Shown here: positions 9,917 through 20,589 of the stretch, piece by piece
How positions within the stretch are numbered: the stretch's first letter is position 1
Layout: every line of letters begins with the position of its first letter
DNA from: Euglena gracilis
Taxonomy: Eukaryota; Euglenida; Euglenophyceae; Euglenales
Direction: 5' to 3'
Assembly: GCA_039621445.1 (NCBI GenBank)
Contig: CP154957.1
Location: 30,657,778-30,721,777, forward strand
Length of the DNA stretch: 64,000 nt
Notes under the pieces: model-generated
Seen by the model: only the letters and a program-made list of their open reading frames with translations
Told to the model about the DNA's origin: nothing
Databases searched by the model: none
Translations under genes and position numbers: made by a program

Positions 9917-12341
9917 GTTTACTTGCGCAAATGCGCCCACCAACATCTACTTTTACTTTCTGTGTTAAAAGACACCAATGAGGACCATGACTTGCGAGGT
10001 TTAAAACGTGATGGGCGTGTTGGTGCGCGCAATTGCGCAAATAAACACAATTACGTTTGTGCGCGCATTTGCGCAAATGCGCGCACAAACATTTTATACA
10101 CCGCTTCAAAATGATGTGTTTGTAGGAGCCTTAGAGCACACAAACAAAGTTGTGTTTACTTGCGCAAATGCGCGCATCAACACACATGAGTTGTGCGATA
10201 CCATCTCCTCCGTGACAGCTGGCGAACGCAATTCCTCACGCCAACCAATGGTTTGCGCCACAATTACGTGGCGATGAAATTTGTGGTGAGAGGTGGTGTG
10301 GAGTGTTCACTGGAACACGGCATGTGACTGGCCAAAATTTGCCTGTCTCACGTGTGTACATTTGCACTGCTGTTACCCGGCCCACACGACCTGTTGTTTT
10401 GGCGTCATCCGTTTGGCAGTTAAACGTAATGAATTGATGACATGCAAACGACCTGTGACTGTTGGACACCTTTTCTGCAACAGGACTGCGTTACAAGAAG
10501 ACAAAATTTGGCACCTGAAATACCTGGGACGTGTCGGGCCGGAGTCCGTTTTACGGTTTTCTTTGCCATTTTTCCCTTGAAAAACGTAAAAAAAAACACC
10601 GGTTTTTGTGCATAATTTGGGGGGAGTGGGTCCCACCGCTTTGACGCACCCAATCCAGGGGTAAAGGTTCAACACTTCCTTGCATCCAAAGTAACGGGTG
10701 CTTGAGGGCTACCTCTCTTCGGCTGCTGGTTGCCATGCACTGGCACCACGTCATACCCCCAGTCTTACACCCTGGTTGCGGGGCACAACGTGGCAGCTGT
10801 GGTGGGTGTCATTGCACCGGGGAAGTGGATGCTGACCTGTTGGGTGCTGAAGCATCAGCAGCTGATGGGGCTTTAACGGCGGAGCCCAGGCCGCAGGTCA
10901 GCGGCTGGGCCCTTGGGACCCAAAAATTGGTGCCGGTGGAGGTGTACCGTTACTGGGTGGCTATGCACGCACCTTCTGGAGATCCCATGTCCCCATCTTT
11001 TGTGGGACCTGTCAATGGTCAAAAAACGGCACAATAACACCATATACCGGAGGAGACGGTGTGGTCATTTGCTTTCAACCCATTCAGAAGCCACTAAGGG
11101 TAGTTGCAGGAGAGCCAAATGCAATCGTTTTCTACTCCTCCATTAGTTGTTTATTTGCGCATTTGCGCGCATCACGTTGTTTGTGGGCGCAAATGCGCAA
11201 ATAAACATAGTAAATTGTGCAGTTTCTTCATGCAGTTTATTTGCGCATTTGAGCCCACAAACAACGTGATGCGCGCAAATGTGCAAATAAACCACATCTG
11301 CTGTCGGCGTTTGACGGTTGTGTTTCCGTCACACCGTTCTTATTTGTGTTTATGGGCGCAAATGCGCGCACCGACACAATTATGTTGGTGCGCGCATTTG
11401 CGCAAATGCGCGCATAAAACATAATTTTGTTGGTGCGCGCATTTGCGCCCATAAGCTTGCGCCGTTGAGAAACAGTGCGACAAACTCACCAACTGGATGG
11501 CCCTTCAGTCTGTACCGTCAGGGCCTCTATGTCACGCAGTTTTTCAACGGCGTCAGTTCATGGGTGCAAAAGCCCAACACTGGAAGGACAAAATTGTGTT
11601 GATGCGCGCAATTGCGCGCATCAACATAAACATGTTGGTGCGCGCATTTGCGCGCATAAACACAATTTTGTCCTTCTAGTGTTGGGCTTCTTCCGCTGGG
11701 TTCTTTGCCACACAACTGGTTCTGCGCATCCCGGGTACAAGCCGGGTGGGAGACACCCGTTCCCCTTGATTCCCTTCATTCCCTGCGGACCCCAATTCAT
11801 CCCCTCTGCGCTTCCCTTGCCCAACACCCCGTACTCACCTTCCTTCCCCTGTGTCCCTCCCGCCGGCTCAGTCACACCACACCCACACCCCCCGGCACCT
11901 CCTCCCCGCGCTTTAACAAACAGCCCAAAAACACCACACCAAGGCGCCGCAAGCAAAGCAGTCTGGCAAACACCCAGGACTCACACCGCCGGCAGCTCGG
12001 GCACACCCGGGGACACAGCCGAAAGAAGCAACAAGGGCGGTAAAGGTCCCGTTCCTATGGTGCTTTTTTGCGTTTTTTTCCCTTTGGGCCGGCAAGGTCC
12101 CGGGGGTTTCAACTTACAAAGTCCATTTTGGCACCCCTCAAAAACACCATTTTTCGCCAAAGTCCCAGGGGTCTCCCAGCCAAAATCAGAATTTTGCTCA
12201 TTTTTTGCACTCTCTTGTTCACGTGTTTTCAAATCCCCCTGACCTTCACAGCCGAAACAAAGCACAATCAAAAAAATCGTAAATGCGCGCAAATGCGCAA
12301 ATAAAAAGAAAAAAGCTTAAATGCGAATCCGGCCGCCTAAG
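9917..12341 (+). mobile_element. TTTGCGCAAA-palindrome element, copy 1
   Basis: About 2.4 kb that aligns segment by segment with 29700-33123. Shared segments are 9970-10110, 10290-10700, 10700-11140, 11140-11460, 11550-11760 and 12120-12341, and both copies end in AATCCGGCCGCCTAA. Its signature is roughly twenty palindromic blocks such as GCGCATTTGCGCAAATGCGC, often as facing pairs about 60 bp apart. Minus-strand frames over 10370-10750 match those in copy 2 but are frameshifted relative to them. No transposase is recognisable, and I could not define a TSD. Confidence 0.6.
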
Positions 12342-12426
12342 ACCCTTGAAAGTCCCCAAAGAGTCCCGGGGGGTCGCTTAAGCACCCCCCTCCCAGGTTG
12401 ACAAGGTGGGCACGAGCTGCGAATAA

Positions 12427-12858
12427 ACCCCCCCACTTGTAAACCCCCCAGGGTTTATAAGATCCAGTTTGGTTGGTCAGCCGAAGGGGGGGGTTTAGGT
12501 TAGGTTTTAGGGGTTTAGGGGGGTGGGGTTACAGGATCCGGAATTGTTGGTGAAAATCCGACCCCCCAAAATGACCCCGAAACCCCCCCCCCGAAATTGG
12601 CAATCTTTGGCAAATTTGGTCGAAGATGGCATTTTTGATGATGGTCGGGCTCAAAAAATTGCCAAAAAATCAGTTTTGGGGTGGTTTGCGGCAGAAAAAA
12701 TCGTCCCTGGCAGTTTCCATTTTTCTTCCCCGGGGGGGGGGGGGCTATAGGATCCAGTTTGGTTGGTCGGCCCGAGGGGGGGGGGGGGTAAGTGGGGGGG
12801 GGGTTCACAAGTGGGGGGGGGGTTATAAGTTATGGGTTCACAAGTGGGGGGTTATGAG
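12427..12858 (+). mobile_element. G-tract TIR element with internal direct repeats
   Basis: Ends: ACCCCCCCACTTGTAAACC on the left and GGGTTCACAAGTGGGGGGTT on the right, inverted with respect to each other. A 25-bp block around GATCCAGTTTGGTTGGTC occurs at about 12460 and again at 12750. No coding capacity. Confidence 0.5.
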
Positions 12859-13231
12859 AATACAATTTTACAATAAAAATATTCAAAAAAATTCTTTGCG
12901 ACAATTGTGTCTTCCTCCATATGGTATGGTGTGCTGAAAATAGATCGTATTTTTTGGGAGTTATTTTCACTTTAAAAAAGCAGACCGTCACTTCCTACTC
13001 CCTCAATCCGGTCAATCTGCCCACTGGCATTTCATAAATTTTTCTGACGTTCGGACCCATTCTTGGACGACATCTGGGGGGGGAGGTCCAGAGTCAGAAC
13101 CAAACCCAGGCAATCACCCCCCTAGGTGGGGTCCAACACACTTCAAGCAATGGGATGGAAAGATGGACCAGAGGGTAAAATTGGAAAACCACAGGGCCAC
13201 AATCTCCAACCAAAAAAAATTACAGATTCAC

Positions 13232-13352
13232 GTACCCCCCCCTTGTCGTACGACCGGGTTCCTGCAACCTGCGACCGGGGGGGGGGGGGTCGTAACACCC
13301 CCATGACCTGCAACCTGCGACCGGGGGGTGGTCGTATGACAAGGGGGGGTAC
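13232..13352 (+). mobile_element. short TIR element, GTACCCCC type (M1)
   Basis: GTACCCCCCCCTTGTCGTAC on the left is mirrored by GTCGTATGACAAGGGGGGGTAC at the right end. The interior has two CCTGCAACCTGCGACCGG direct repeats. A larger relative with the same motifs is at 62578-62992. Confidence 0.7.
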
Positions 13353-13743
13353 TTTCTGAAAGAAAGAAAAAAACGTCCACCAACTGGATGATACTGCAAA
13401 TTTTGGAAAACTTTCTTTGTCCAAAAAAAATTGTTTCCCAATTTGCACCAACATTTTTATCATATTGGAAAAGAATTCTTTGTTTTTTTCATTTTTCGAG
13501 AAAACAACAGATACATCCTTTTTGGTTATTTTTGTCAACCAAAACATGTGGCGTTTGGAGGCACAAAATTTGAAATATCAAAATCGGCATTTGCTTGATC
13601 CACGGTATCTTGCTTCCTTTTCAGCTAAGCATTATTTTCTTACGCTTCAGCAACACCCTGCCTGAAAATGATCAAATTGCAGATTATTCTTCAGTTCAAT
13701 TGGGAGGAATACAAGCGGCACATTGGTGGGGACAGTAGGTGCA

Positions 13744-13948
13744 TCATTTTGCAACAATGGTATCTGGTGCTGTCAGTTCGAGGGTTCTGGACAACAAATT
13801 CTGTATCCGCTGTAGAACGATCTCGTTTGGGGAGCTGCAGCTCTCAGCAGTATACGGGGGCCTGATTTGACATTGATCCCCAATTCGGATAATGTCCTTC
13901 TCCATCGTGTATGGAATATGATGCTGCGGGACGGAATGCAATCGGCAT
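13744..13948 (-). CDS. probable terminal exon, function unknown
   Basis: The minus strand shows a strong 3' splice site (a run of T, then CTTCAAG, AG at 13950-13949) followed by an open frame of about 67 codons to a TGA at 13746-13744. The peptide has ordinary composition (EKDIIRIGDQCQIRPPYTAE ... VLQRIQNLLSRTLELTAPDT) and balanced codon use, while the other phases close sooner or look random. I could not place the upstream exon. No family recognised. Confidence is moderate that it is coding, low on anything else. Confidence 0.45.
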
Positions 13949-14099
13949 CTTGAAGAAAAAAAAACAAGGCAGAGACTTTCCAAAGCTATGACTATTTTCG
14001 CAGAAACGTTTGGTTGACCTTGAATTGACATACATTGCAAACCTTGTTGATTTAATCCTGAAGTGGCTGTCTGCAGGATTTTCTGGACTCTTCAAAAAA

Positions 14100-14777
14100 A
14101 AGCACTGCCCCCCCCCCCGAAACTGGATCTGATTTGCTGTTGTTGAAGACCATCTGACCTAACCCCCCCCCCCCCGTGTTATTGACCCGGATCAAGTTGG
14201 GCCCAATCAGGCTGTTGCTTAAAGACCCCCGGGGTCCACTGGCTGGCCATTTTGCTAGACACTAGAAAAAATGGACTAGCTAGACCACACCTCCCCCCGA
14301 CTGGAAAAATTTCCTCCAGTGCTGCGCACCGAAATGGAAATGAGGTTTTTTATGTATTTTTTGGCTGATTTTGCTCCGAAAATCCCAAAAATGCCAAAAA
14401 TGGGCATTTTTGTCAAGTTTTGGGGGCCAAAAATTTTTTTCGGTGCTTCGCACCAGTCACTGGAAAACTTATTCCACCAGCATGCCCTGCTAGCGGACCC
14501 CCCTCCGGCAGGGTTCACTACTGTTTCCACTAGCCAAATTTAGACTAGTTGTGATGCAGCCCCCCTCCCCCAGCCTGGTCCGGGGAGCCCTCAAAAACCC
14601 TATGTTAATCCTAATTTTACATCTAGTCCAAATTACCCTTGTCCACTACTGGGTCAGGTCAAAAAAAAGAGGGTTACCATGAAAAGGGTTCATCTGCCAG
14701 CAAGAAAAAATGTATTTTTGAAACAATTACCAGGGCTGCCGATTCATCAAAAAGGCCCAATAAGAGACTAACTCAAG
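14100..14777. other. no gene; decayed element DNA
   Basis: C-tracts at 14108 and 14163. 14215-14545 opens with CTTAAAGACCCCCGGGGTCC and contains GGTGCTTCGCACC- and CCAAAAATTT-type motifs resembling A-family hAT-like interiors, but no clean ends or TSD could be set. Confidence 0.35.
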
Positions 14778-15143
14778 CCTGTGAATGGGCCCATATGTGT
14801 TGATGGTGCCATGAGCCCATGTGTGTTCCGGCGCCCTGGCCCGGTGGGGCGGCTGGGGGGGGGGGGGGTATTGGGGGGTGGAGGGTGCGCGGGGGGGGGG
14901 GGGGGGGTGAGAGGGGGGGTGGGGGGGGGTGGTGGGGTGGGGCGGTGGGGGGGCGGGGGTGGTGGGGTTGGGGGGGCGGGCTTGGGGGGGGGTGGGGGGT
15001 GGGGGTGGGGGGTGGGGTGGGGGGGGCACCACATCATACACATATAGTAGACGCGCATACTACACATGCAGCAGTCCTGTGAATGGGCCCATATGTGTTG
15101 ATGGTGCCATGAGCCCATGTGTGTTCCGGCGCCCTGGCCCGGT
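14778..15143 (+). repeat. identical 68-bp direct repeats flanking a 170-bp G tract
   Basis: 14778-14845 and 15076-15143 are identical over 68 bp (CCTGTGAATGGGCCC ... GGCGCCCTGGCCCGGT). Between them 14852-15028 is almost pure G with occasional T, C or A. This looks like a recent tandem duplication or a pair of element ends around an expanded G tract. All frames across it are Gly-rich artefacts. Confidence 0.85.
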
Positions 15144-15239
15144 TGGCCTGGCCTGGCAGCCTAGCCCAGCGGCCATAACCAGGGGGGGGGGAGGGGGATT
15201 CCATTCCTTGTATCAGAAAAAAATCTGGGTTTGCAAAAA

Positions 15240-15383
15240 AAAATCCTTTGGTGCTTAGACCATATTGGGGTTGGTTTTCACTGCATATTAGACGCAAAAC
15301 CTTGGAAATCAACTGAACTCGACGTTTTCATGGTGAGCTCTGTTTATGCCTCTCCAATGTCAAGGCAGATGTTGGGGGAATTT
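15240..15383 (+). pseudogene. interrupted open frame, 5' part
   Basis: About 48 codons of protein-like sequence (DAKPWKSTELDVFMVSSVYA) run up to the 9-bp repeat GGGGAATTT, where a 1.1-kb TIR element is inserted. GCATATTAG near 15290 may be a splice acceptor for this exon. The same reading frame resumes after the element at 16494. No family recognised with confidence; a transposon gene or a host gene are both possible. Confidence 0.45.
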
Positions 15384-16484
15384 GAGTCATGGCACAAAGT
15401 GGGGCCCCCATACCACCCCCATACCCCATACCACCCCCATACCACCCCCATACCACCCCCATACCACCCCCTTACCACCCCCATACCCCCCCCATCCCCC
15501 CCCCCCCCATACCCCCCCCATACCCCCAAAATTTTTTTTGCCCGAAAAAATGTTTTTTGGCACCCGGAAAACTTGTTTTTGCGCCGAATTTGAGTGTTTT
15601 TCGGTGTTTGGGTCCAAAACGGAGCAAAAAAAGACGAAAAAATGCGAAAAAATTTTTTGTCCGAAACCATGGTTTTTGGTCACCCAGACCCGGAAAACCT
15701 GTTTTTGAGCCAAAAATGAGCGTTTTTCGACCGCGCGATGTATGAAACTGTTCGAGTGCCCGGGGGGGGCTCCGGCCCCCCCGGACCCCCCCCCCCGGCA
15801 ACAAAAATAACCCAATCTTTGTCTACCGACTTTTTTTGTGCGCAAATCGCGCGACATATGAAACTGTTCGAGTGCCCGGGGGGGGGGGCTCCCCCCCACC
15901 CCCCCCAGACCCCCCCCAGCAACAAAAATAACCTCATCTTTGTCTACCGACTTTTTTTGTGCGCAAATCGCGCGACATATGAAACTGTTCGAGTGCCCGG
16001 GGGGGGGCCCCCGCCCCCCCCCCCCCGACCCCCCCCGGCAACAAAAATAACCTCATCTTTGTCTACCGACTTTTTTTGTGCGCAAATCGCGCGACATATG
16101 AAACTGTTCGAGTGCCCGGGGGGGGGGCTCCCCCCCCCCCCCCCCCCCCCCCCCCCGGCAACAAAAACAACCTCATCTTTGTCAACCGACTTTTTTGTGC
16201 GCAAATCGCGCGACATATGAAACTGTTCAAGTGCCCGGGGGGGGGGGCTTGCAGGATTGGGGGGATTGCAGGATCTCCCTTTTTCAGCCAACCACATCAA
16301 CAATATCCCCAAACACTATCCCACGATACCCCCCCCCATACCCCCCCCCTTCCCGCCCTACCCCATACCCCATACCCCCTACCCCCACCATACCCCCCCC
16401 CCATACCACCCCCATACCACCCCCATACCACCCCCATACCACCCCCATACCCCAGGTATGGGGGCCCCACTTTGTGCCATATGT
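15384..16484 (+). mobile_element. 1.1-kb TIR element with 9-bp TSD (Mutator-like size)
   Basis: The inverted ends share 26 bp, beginning ATGGCACAAAGTGGGGCCCC (15389-15414 and 16455-16480). Four to five bases outside each lies GGGGAATTT (15375-15383 and 16485-16493), a 9-bp direct repeat. Nine-bp TSDs are typical of Mutator-like elements. Inside are (CCCCCATACCA)n tracts at both ends and a satellite of about 120 bp x5 in the middle. No coding sequence of its own. Calling it MULE-like rests on TSD length only. Confidence 0.7.
15741..16250 (+). repeat. tandem repeat of about 119 bp, five copies
   Basis: Units start TATGAAACTGTTCGAGTGCC at 15741, 15857, 15978, 16097 and 16216. Each has a G run, a C run, then AACAAAAATAACCTCATC and GTGCGCAAATCGCGCGACA. 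The 160-codon frame across the array is an artefact of its even composition. Confidence 0.95.
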
Positions 16485-16493
16485 GGGGAATTT

Positions 16494-16580
16494 ATTATTA
16501 CTTCATGTCTTGGAACCGGCACAAATACAAATTTCGCTGGTGCATTGGAGTTGTTGGGAATGAGACTAACAAGGGAAAAA
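16494..16580 (+). pseudogene. interrupted open frame, 3' part
   Basis: The frame that ends in Leu-Gly-Glu-Phe at the left TSD continues here in the same phase (IITSCLGTGTNTNFAGALEL) if one TSD copy and the element are removed. It runs about 30 codons and then meets another repeat (CCCTCACCCCCCTCAAAGTG), a family also found at 17110 and 38820. So this gene piece was hit at least twice. Confidence 0.45.
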
Positions 16581-16624
16581 AATGCACCCTCACCCCCCTC
16601 AAAGTGACCACCCTCCACCCTGGG

Positions 16625-17109
16625 TAACTCCAATAAAAAAACACGGAGTTGTGTATCATTACCTTTCAATAACAAGATTCGACACATGTTCTTTTGACTT
16701 GAAGCCTCGCAGCCCGTGAATGAGGTGGCAATATGAGGTCTTAACATGCAGCTGACACGTGCCAGGTCAAAAATTATACCCTCGGGTTGTCTCCTTGTTG
16801 CTCTCACAGGGGAGGGATACGAAAAGTCCAGTGACCGCTTTTTTATGTCCAGCTCTTGGAACGAATCATTTTGAATGTGTTCTTTCTTTGGTGCAGAGAA
16901 GAATTTTTTCAAGTTTTGTTACCCAGGGGGGGTGGGCAGGTTCCGGCCGAGCCCCCCCCCCCCCCCGGTCCCACCCCCCCCAGGGGGTGGGTGGGTGGGT
17001 CTGAACCCCCGGTTCCTTAAAGAAAAAAAACTACTCAAGGGTCAGAACTCATTTTCGTTCAGTCCTATAATTCTTGTTTTGTGTCTTAAGCCGCTCAAAC
17101 CGACAGTGG
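16625..17109. other. no supported gene
   Basis: Short frames on both strands over 16640-16910 with no motif. A C/G-tract block at 16925-17015 ends in GGTTCCTTAAAG, recalling A-family ends. Confidence 0.3.
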
Positions 17110-17290
17110 TAATACCCTCACCCCCCTCAAAGTATTCCCCACCCCAAAGTGGCCAATTTTTTTTGGCAAGGCTTGGTTAACCCCCCTCAAAGTGGCCAAT
17201 TTCTTTCGATGACTTTACCTCAAAATGGCCACTCTGGGTGGGGGACACTTTGGGGGGGGGGGGGCAAATCTTGCCTTCGGACCGAAGGCA
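17110..17290 (+). repeat. ATACCCTCACCCCCCTCAAAGTGGCC repeat family (Q)
   Basis: TACCCTCACCCCCCTCAAAG followed by several CAAAGTGGCC-type motifs. A second copy is at 38820-39010, and end fragments are at 16587, 54070 and 63520. G/C runs sit just inside the shared end. Confidence 0.6.
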
Positions 17291-17481
17291 CCCCCACAAA
17301 TGTAAAGCCGTCCAGCTTTATATTTGGGCGGGATTTCAAGACCCTGAAAGGGGAGCTCCACATGAGGGGATGAACAAACTTCTTTTGGTGGCCTTCACAA
17401 ATTTTAACTGCCTCCTGCCTCCCCCCCCACCCGTGTCATTGACCCGGGTCAAATTGTGCCCAAAAGGGGAGGGGGTCAACT

Positions 17482-17799
17482 TAACGTGACCCCCCCCCCC
17501 TATTTGGCCGCCCTCCGGGCGGCCCGGACCCCCCTTCTGGCCAATTAGGGGGGGGGACAATTAGGGGGGGGGGTTACCCCTAACCCCCCCCCCTAATTGG
17601 CCACCTGGGCCCCGTCCTTCATAGTCGCGAACCCCCGAAAAACACCCGAACAAAGGCATTTTCCCTTGAAATGAGTAACCCCCACCCCTAATTGGCCACC
17701 TGGGCTCTGGCCAATTATGGGTGGTGGGGGGGGGAATTCATTACTTTTACTATTTTCTTACGTCCTTGGGGGGGGTACAAATAGGGGGGGGTCACGTTA
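17482..17799 (+). mobile_element. TAACGTGACCCC TIR element J1
   Basis: A 318-bp element with inverted ends TAACGTGACCCCCCCCCCTA and its complement ending GGTCACGTTA. Internal CCAATTAGGGGGGG / CCCCCCCTAATTGG blocks form a second, nested palindrome. The same architecture recurs at 50713-50914. No TSD could be defined. Confidence 0.7.
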
Positions 17800-17839
17800 T
17801 CTGGGGGGGGGGGATGCACCAGCCCAGCCTCAAAAAAAA

Positions 17840-18240
17840 AAAGCCCAAAAACGTGCAAAAATGCACAAAATCTGAGAGAAAGTGCAAAAATCACAAAAAT
17901 TCAAATTTTGCAAAAAACCTTGCAAAAAATGGTACCAAATTTGCATGAATTGTACGGAACAGTGAGGAAAATGTGAGCTTTTGAGGAAAATCTCAAAAAA
18001 ATAAAAAAAACTGCAAAATGGTCAGAAAATGGATAAATGACAAAAAAAATGCACCGAATGCGCAAAAAAATGCACCAAAAAAGAAAAAATGTGCCGAAAA
18101 AGAAAAAAATGCACTCTGAAAAAAATGAAGCATGCGCAAAAAATATGTGAAAAAAATGCAAAAAAAAATCCGCATGTTTGGAAAAATCAAAAAATGCGGG
18201 AAAAATGTGCAAAATGCGAAAAAAGTGCGAAACGTGTCCC
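17840..18240. repeat. degenerate AAAAATGCAC / AAAAATGCG tract
   Basis: About 400 bp of A-rich units with TGC or GTGC, related to 484-590. Both strands give Phe- or Lys-rich frames that I do not regard as genes. Confidence 0.6.
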
Positions 18241-18452
18241 CCTGCTTATCGCAGCCATGCATTTCATTGATGCTGAAAAAACACCAATGCAACCTGGTTC
18301 GATTGATCACCACCAGCTGGAGAATTAAAATCTGAGTTCATTGCAAAAAGGGGCAAGGGGGAGGGGTCAACACCCACTTCCCAACTCCCACGAATGGGGC
18401 TCAATATGTGAACCATTTTTGGCAGTTTTGAGAGTGTTTTCGCCAAAAATAC

Positions 18453-18729
18453 ATGCATTTTGCAGTGAAAGTTAGAGAGCTTTCAAGGACGAACCTCTGG
18501 GTTAAATCTGGGGGGAAACTGGATGAAAAATGGCACCCACAGTGGGCACAGCCTCGATTCACCAAAACGATCACTATGCAACACACCTCAGAAAGCAACT
18601 CCAACACCAGTTTCTTTTGTGACTCAGCATTTGACTTTGCTTCACTACGAAGATGCAACCAGCTGCAGGCGACTTCTTCCTTCCTTTCTTCATACGGGGC
18701 AGATAGAAAACAGCACAAATTCCCCCAAC
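18453..18729 (+). CDS. coding-like stretch of uncertain strand
   Basis: A plus frame from ATG 18453 (VRELSRTNLWVKSGGKLDEK ...) is open into hAT-like MITE A2, which starts at 18730. A second plus frame and a minus frame (RSEAKSNAESQKKLVLELLS) over the same bases look equally protein-like. Something here was probably coding, but strand and frame cannot be settled by eye. No family recognised. Confidence 0.25.
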
Positions 18730-18992
18730 CGGGGTTTTCTTAGGCGGGGGGGGGGGGAGGTCCCGCGGGCCGGCTGGAAAAAGGTGCTGGCTGGACTCCC
18801 ACAGGTTTGGACGGCCGGTTGGGAGCTGGACCTGGAGGGTTTTCTCTTCCGTTTTCTTTCTCGTTTTCTTTGCCGGGCTGGCCCGAGCTTTATTTCAGCG
18901 GACCCCATCCTCTGGGGGGTCCGCAGCCTGGCTGGGAGGTGCTGGCTAGAAGAAAAAAAAGGCAGGGTCCCCTCTGGCTGAGAAAACCCCTG
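18730..18992 (+). mobile_element. hAT-like MITE A2 with degenerate TSD
   Basis: A 263-bp element with ends CGGGGTTTTCTTAGG and (reverse complement) CAGGGGTTTTCTCAGCC. Flanks CCCCCAAC and CCTCCAGC match at 6 of 8 positions, so the TSD has decayed or is doubtful. The interior shares GGCCGGCTGGAAAAAGGTGC with A3. Element N3 begins 82 bp downstream. Confidence 0.7.
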
Positions 18993-19074
18993 CCTCCAGC
19001 ACTCATAATGACACGCTTGGAGGTTGGAACTTGGGATGGTTGGAAAAAAGCTGCCGGCTGAACCCCCCCCCCCC

Positions 19075-19384
19075 CAGGCTTGTGATTACCAACCGAGGGA
19101 GGGGAGGTGGGTGCATTAGGGTGCCTGCCCCTGGCAGGCACACCCCCGGGGAGGGGGGGGGGTCCAGGGGGGGACCCAGGAAATTTTCATTGAAAATGGT
19201 CTTTTCCGGCCCCCGGCGCCGAAGGCCGAAGGCGCCAGGGTCAGAGGGGGTGCCTGCTATCGGCAGGCACCCCCAAAAAACCCGACCCCCCCCCCCCCGG
19301 GGCCCAGGGGGGTCGGATGGGGTGCCATGGGGTGCACAGCACCACCGCCCCCGTGGGGTGGGCACCCGACTAAGCAAAAGCCTG
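19075..19384 (+). mobile_element. hAT-like MITE N3
   Basis: A 310-bp element with ends CAGGCTTGTGATTACCAACC and (reverse complement) CAGGCTTTTGCTTAGTCGGG. Flanks CCCCCCCC and CTCCCCCC match at 7 of 8 positions. The interior matches N1 closely (GTGCCTGCC palindromes, AATTTTCATTGAAAATGG). Confidence 0.75.
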
Positions 19385-19567
19385 CTCCCCCCTCTGGCAC
19401 ATGGGGGCAATTGTGCAAAAAATCGATTCTTTGACCCCAAAATTGGCCCTGGCTCGCCTAACTCTGAACCATTTTGGCCCATTTTTTTGGCTTTTGTCCA
19501 CCTCGAAAGTAATAAATCCGTTACAGTCGAGCCACCCTTCAGATGGCTACAAATAATTCAAACTAGT

Positions 19568-19670
19568 CGATGGGGGGGAGGGGCTCCAGGGGCTGAAAAA
19601 AGGCTGCTGGCCAGAATAAAACTGCAGGCTGGTTGGACCCCCCACCCCCCAGGAGATGGGGTGCAGCGAC
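19568..19670 (+). mobile_element. A-family hAT-like fragment
   Basis: GGCTGAAAAAAGGCTGCTGG and GGCTGGTTGGACCCCCC match A2/A3 interiors. No ends or TSD. Confidence 0.4.
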
Positions 19671-19935
19671 GCCATGCCCCCCTATTAACTTTGACCTGTT
19701 GCACGCTTTGCCCCTGCACCAAGAAGAACATGAACAGAAATATTCATCAGCAACAATAGAAATCAATAGAAAACTCATCCAAAATGATTTGGTGTCTTCC
19801 TTATCTGACCGTGGGTAAAAAAAAATATATATCAAACACCATAAAACCAATTAAAACATGCCATTTCGCAACACATCATTTGGTATGCTCCCAGTGGCAG
19901 GATTACTCTCCAAATGGCTGCAGGAGGAGGTGCAT

Positions 19936-19989
19936 ATCTATATATATATATATCTCTATATATATCTATATATCTGCATATCTATATAC
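19936..19989. repeat. (CTATATAT)n microsatellite
   Basis: TATATATATATATCTCTATATATATC and related units; imperfect. Confidence 0.9.
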
Positions 19990-20380
19990 CTTGCAGTTGG
20001 CAAAAATTATCCAGAGGGTTTTTATTCCAGAAAGAATTCAAAGTCGATCAGGATCCTGGTCCATTTTCTGACCCATTCGTCAAGCAAGTGCTGGTTCAAG
20101 GTGTAATCGGACAATTACTTTGAAACTGACAAAAAAAATTTGCTTCGAAATTATTTTTCAGGGTTTTTGGTATAGTTTCAATCACAAACTGTCATCAACC
20201 ACCTGGTCACAACCATCAACTGCTTGATGAAAAATAGCATCTTTCTTGAAAAAGGACTGGCAGAAAAACAATCCTCACAACCACGGTTGCTACATTCAGC
20301 CAATGCGAAATAGCACAGAACGCATCATTGTTACTGAAAGACTCATACTGAACAAAAACTGCTCATTAAGACCAAAACAC

Positions 20381-20493
20381 TTAGGGAGGGGCAGAATGAT
20401 TTGCTTTGCAATTGGAAGAAAAGCCTGTGAGGGACATCATTTGCACTATTTCTGCTTCAAAAGCTTGTTTCAAGCCTTCAGGAAGAGAATCAT
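20381..20493 (-). CDS. exon-like piece, possible reverse transcriptase motif
   Basis: On the minus strand a T run plus TGCAG (20495-20494 = AG) precedes an open frame starting in Asp and reading DDSLPEGLKQAFEAEIVQMM to a TAA at 20383-20381. If the T run is read as coding, the frame gives FFADD, like the catalytic F/Y-A-D-D of LINE-type reverse transcriptases, with a G-F-x-x-N-x-x-K segment downstream as in those enzymes. The spacing is a few residues short. The alternative is an ordinary terminal exon after a splice acceptor. Confidence 0.35.
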
Positions 20494-20589
20494 CTGCAAA
20501 AAAAAAAACGTGCATGCAGTGTCCAAAAGACCCCGAATCTGATGGGAGGAGAGGTCCCCAACCAAAGAGCTTGAGACCCCTCCCCATTC

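Noticed and set aside
14727-15118. Long Gly- or Pro-rich frames on both strands
   Set aside because: Pure artefact of the G tract.
15738-16220. 160-codon Pro/Gly frame
   Set aside because: It is the translation of a five-copy satellite with G/C runs; frame is kept by chance and unit lengths are not multiples of three.
15240-16580. piggyBac transposase in the interrupted frame
   Set aside because: One phase after the insertion looked vaguely like a piggyBac C-terminus, but the phase that matches the upstream frame across the TSD does not, and no TTAA target or DDD pattern is visible.
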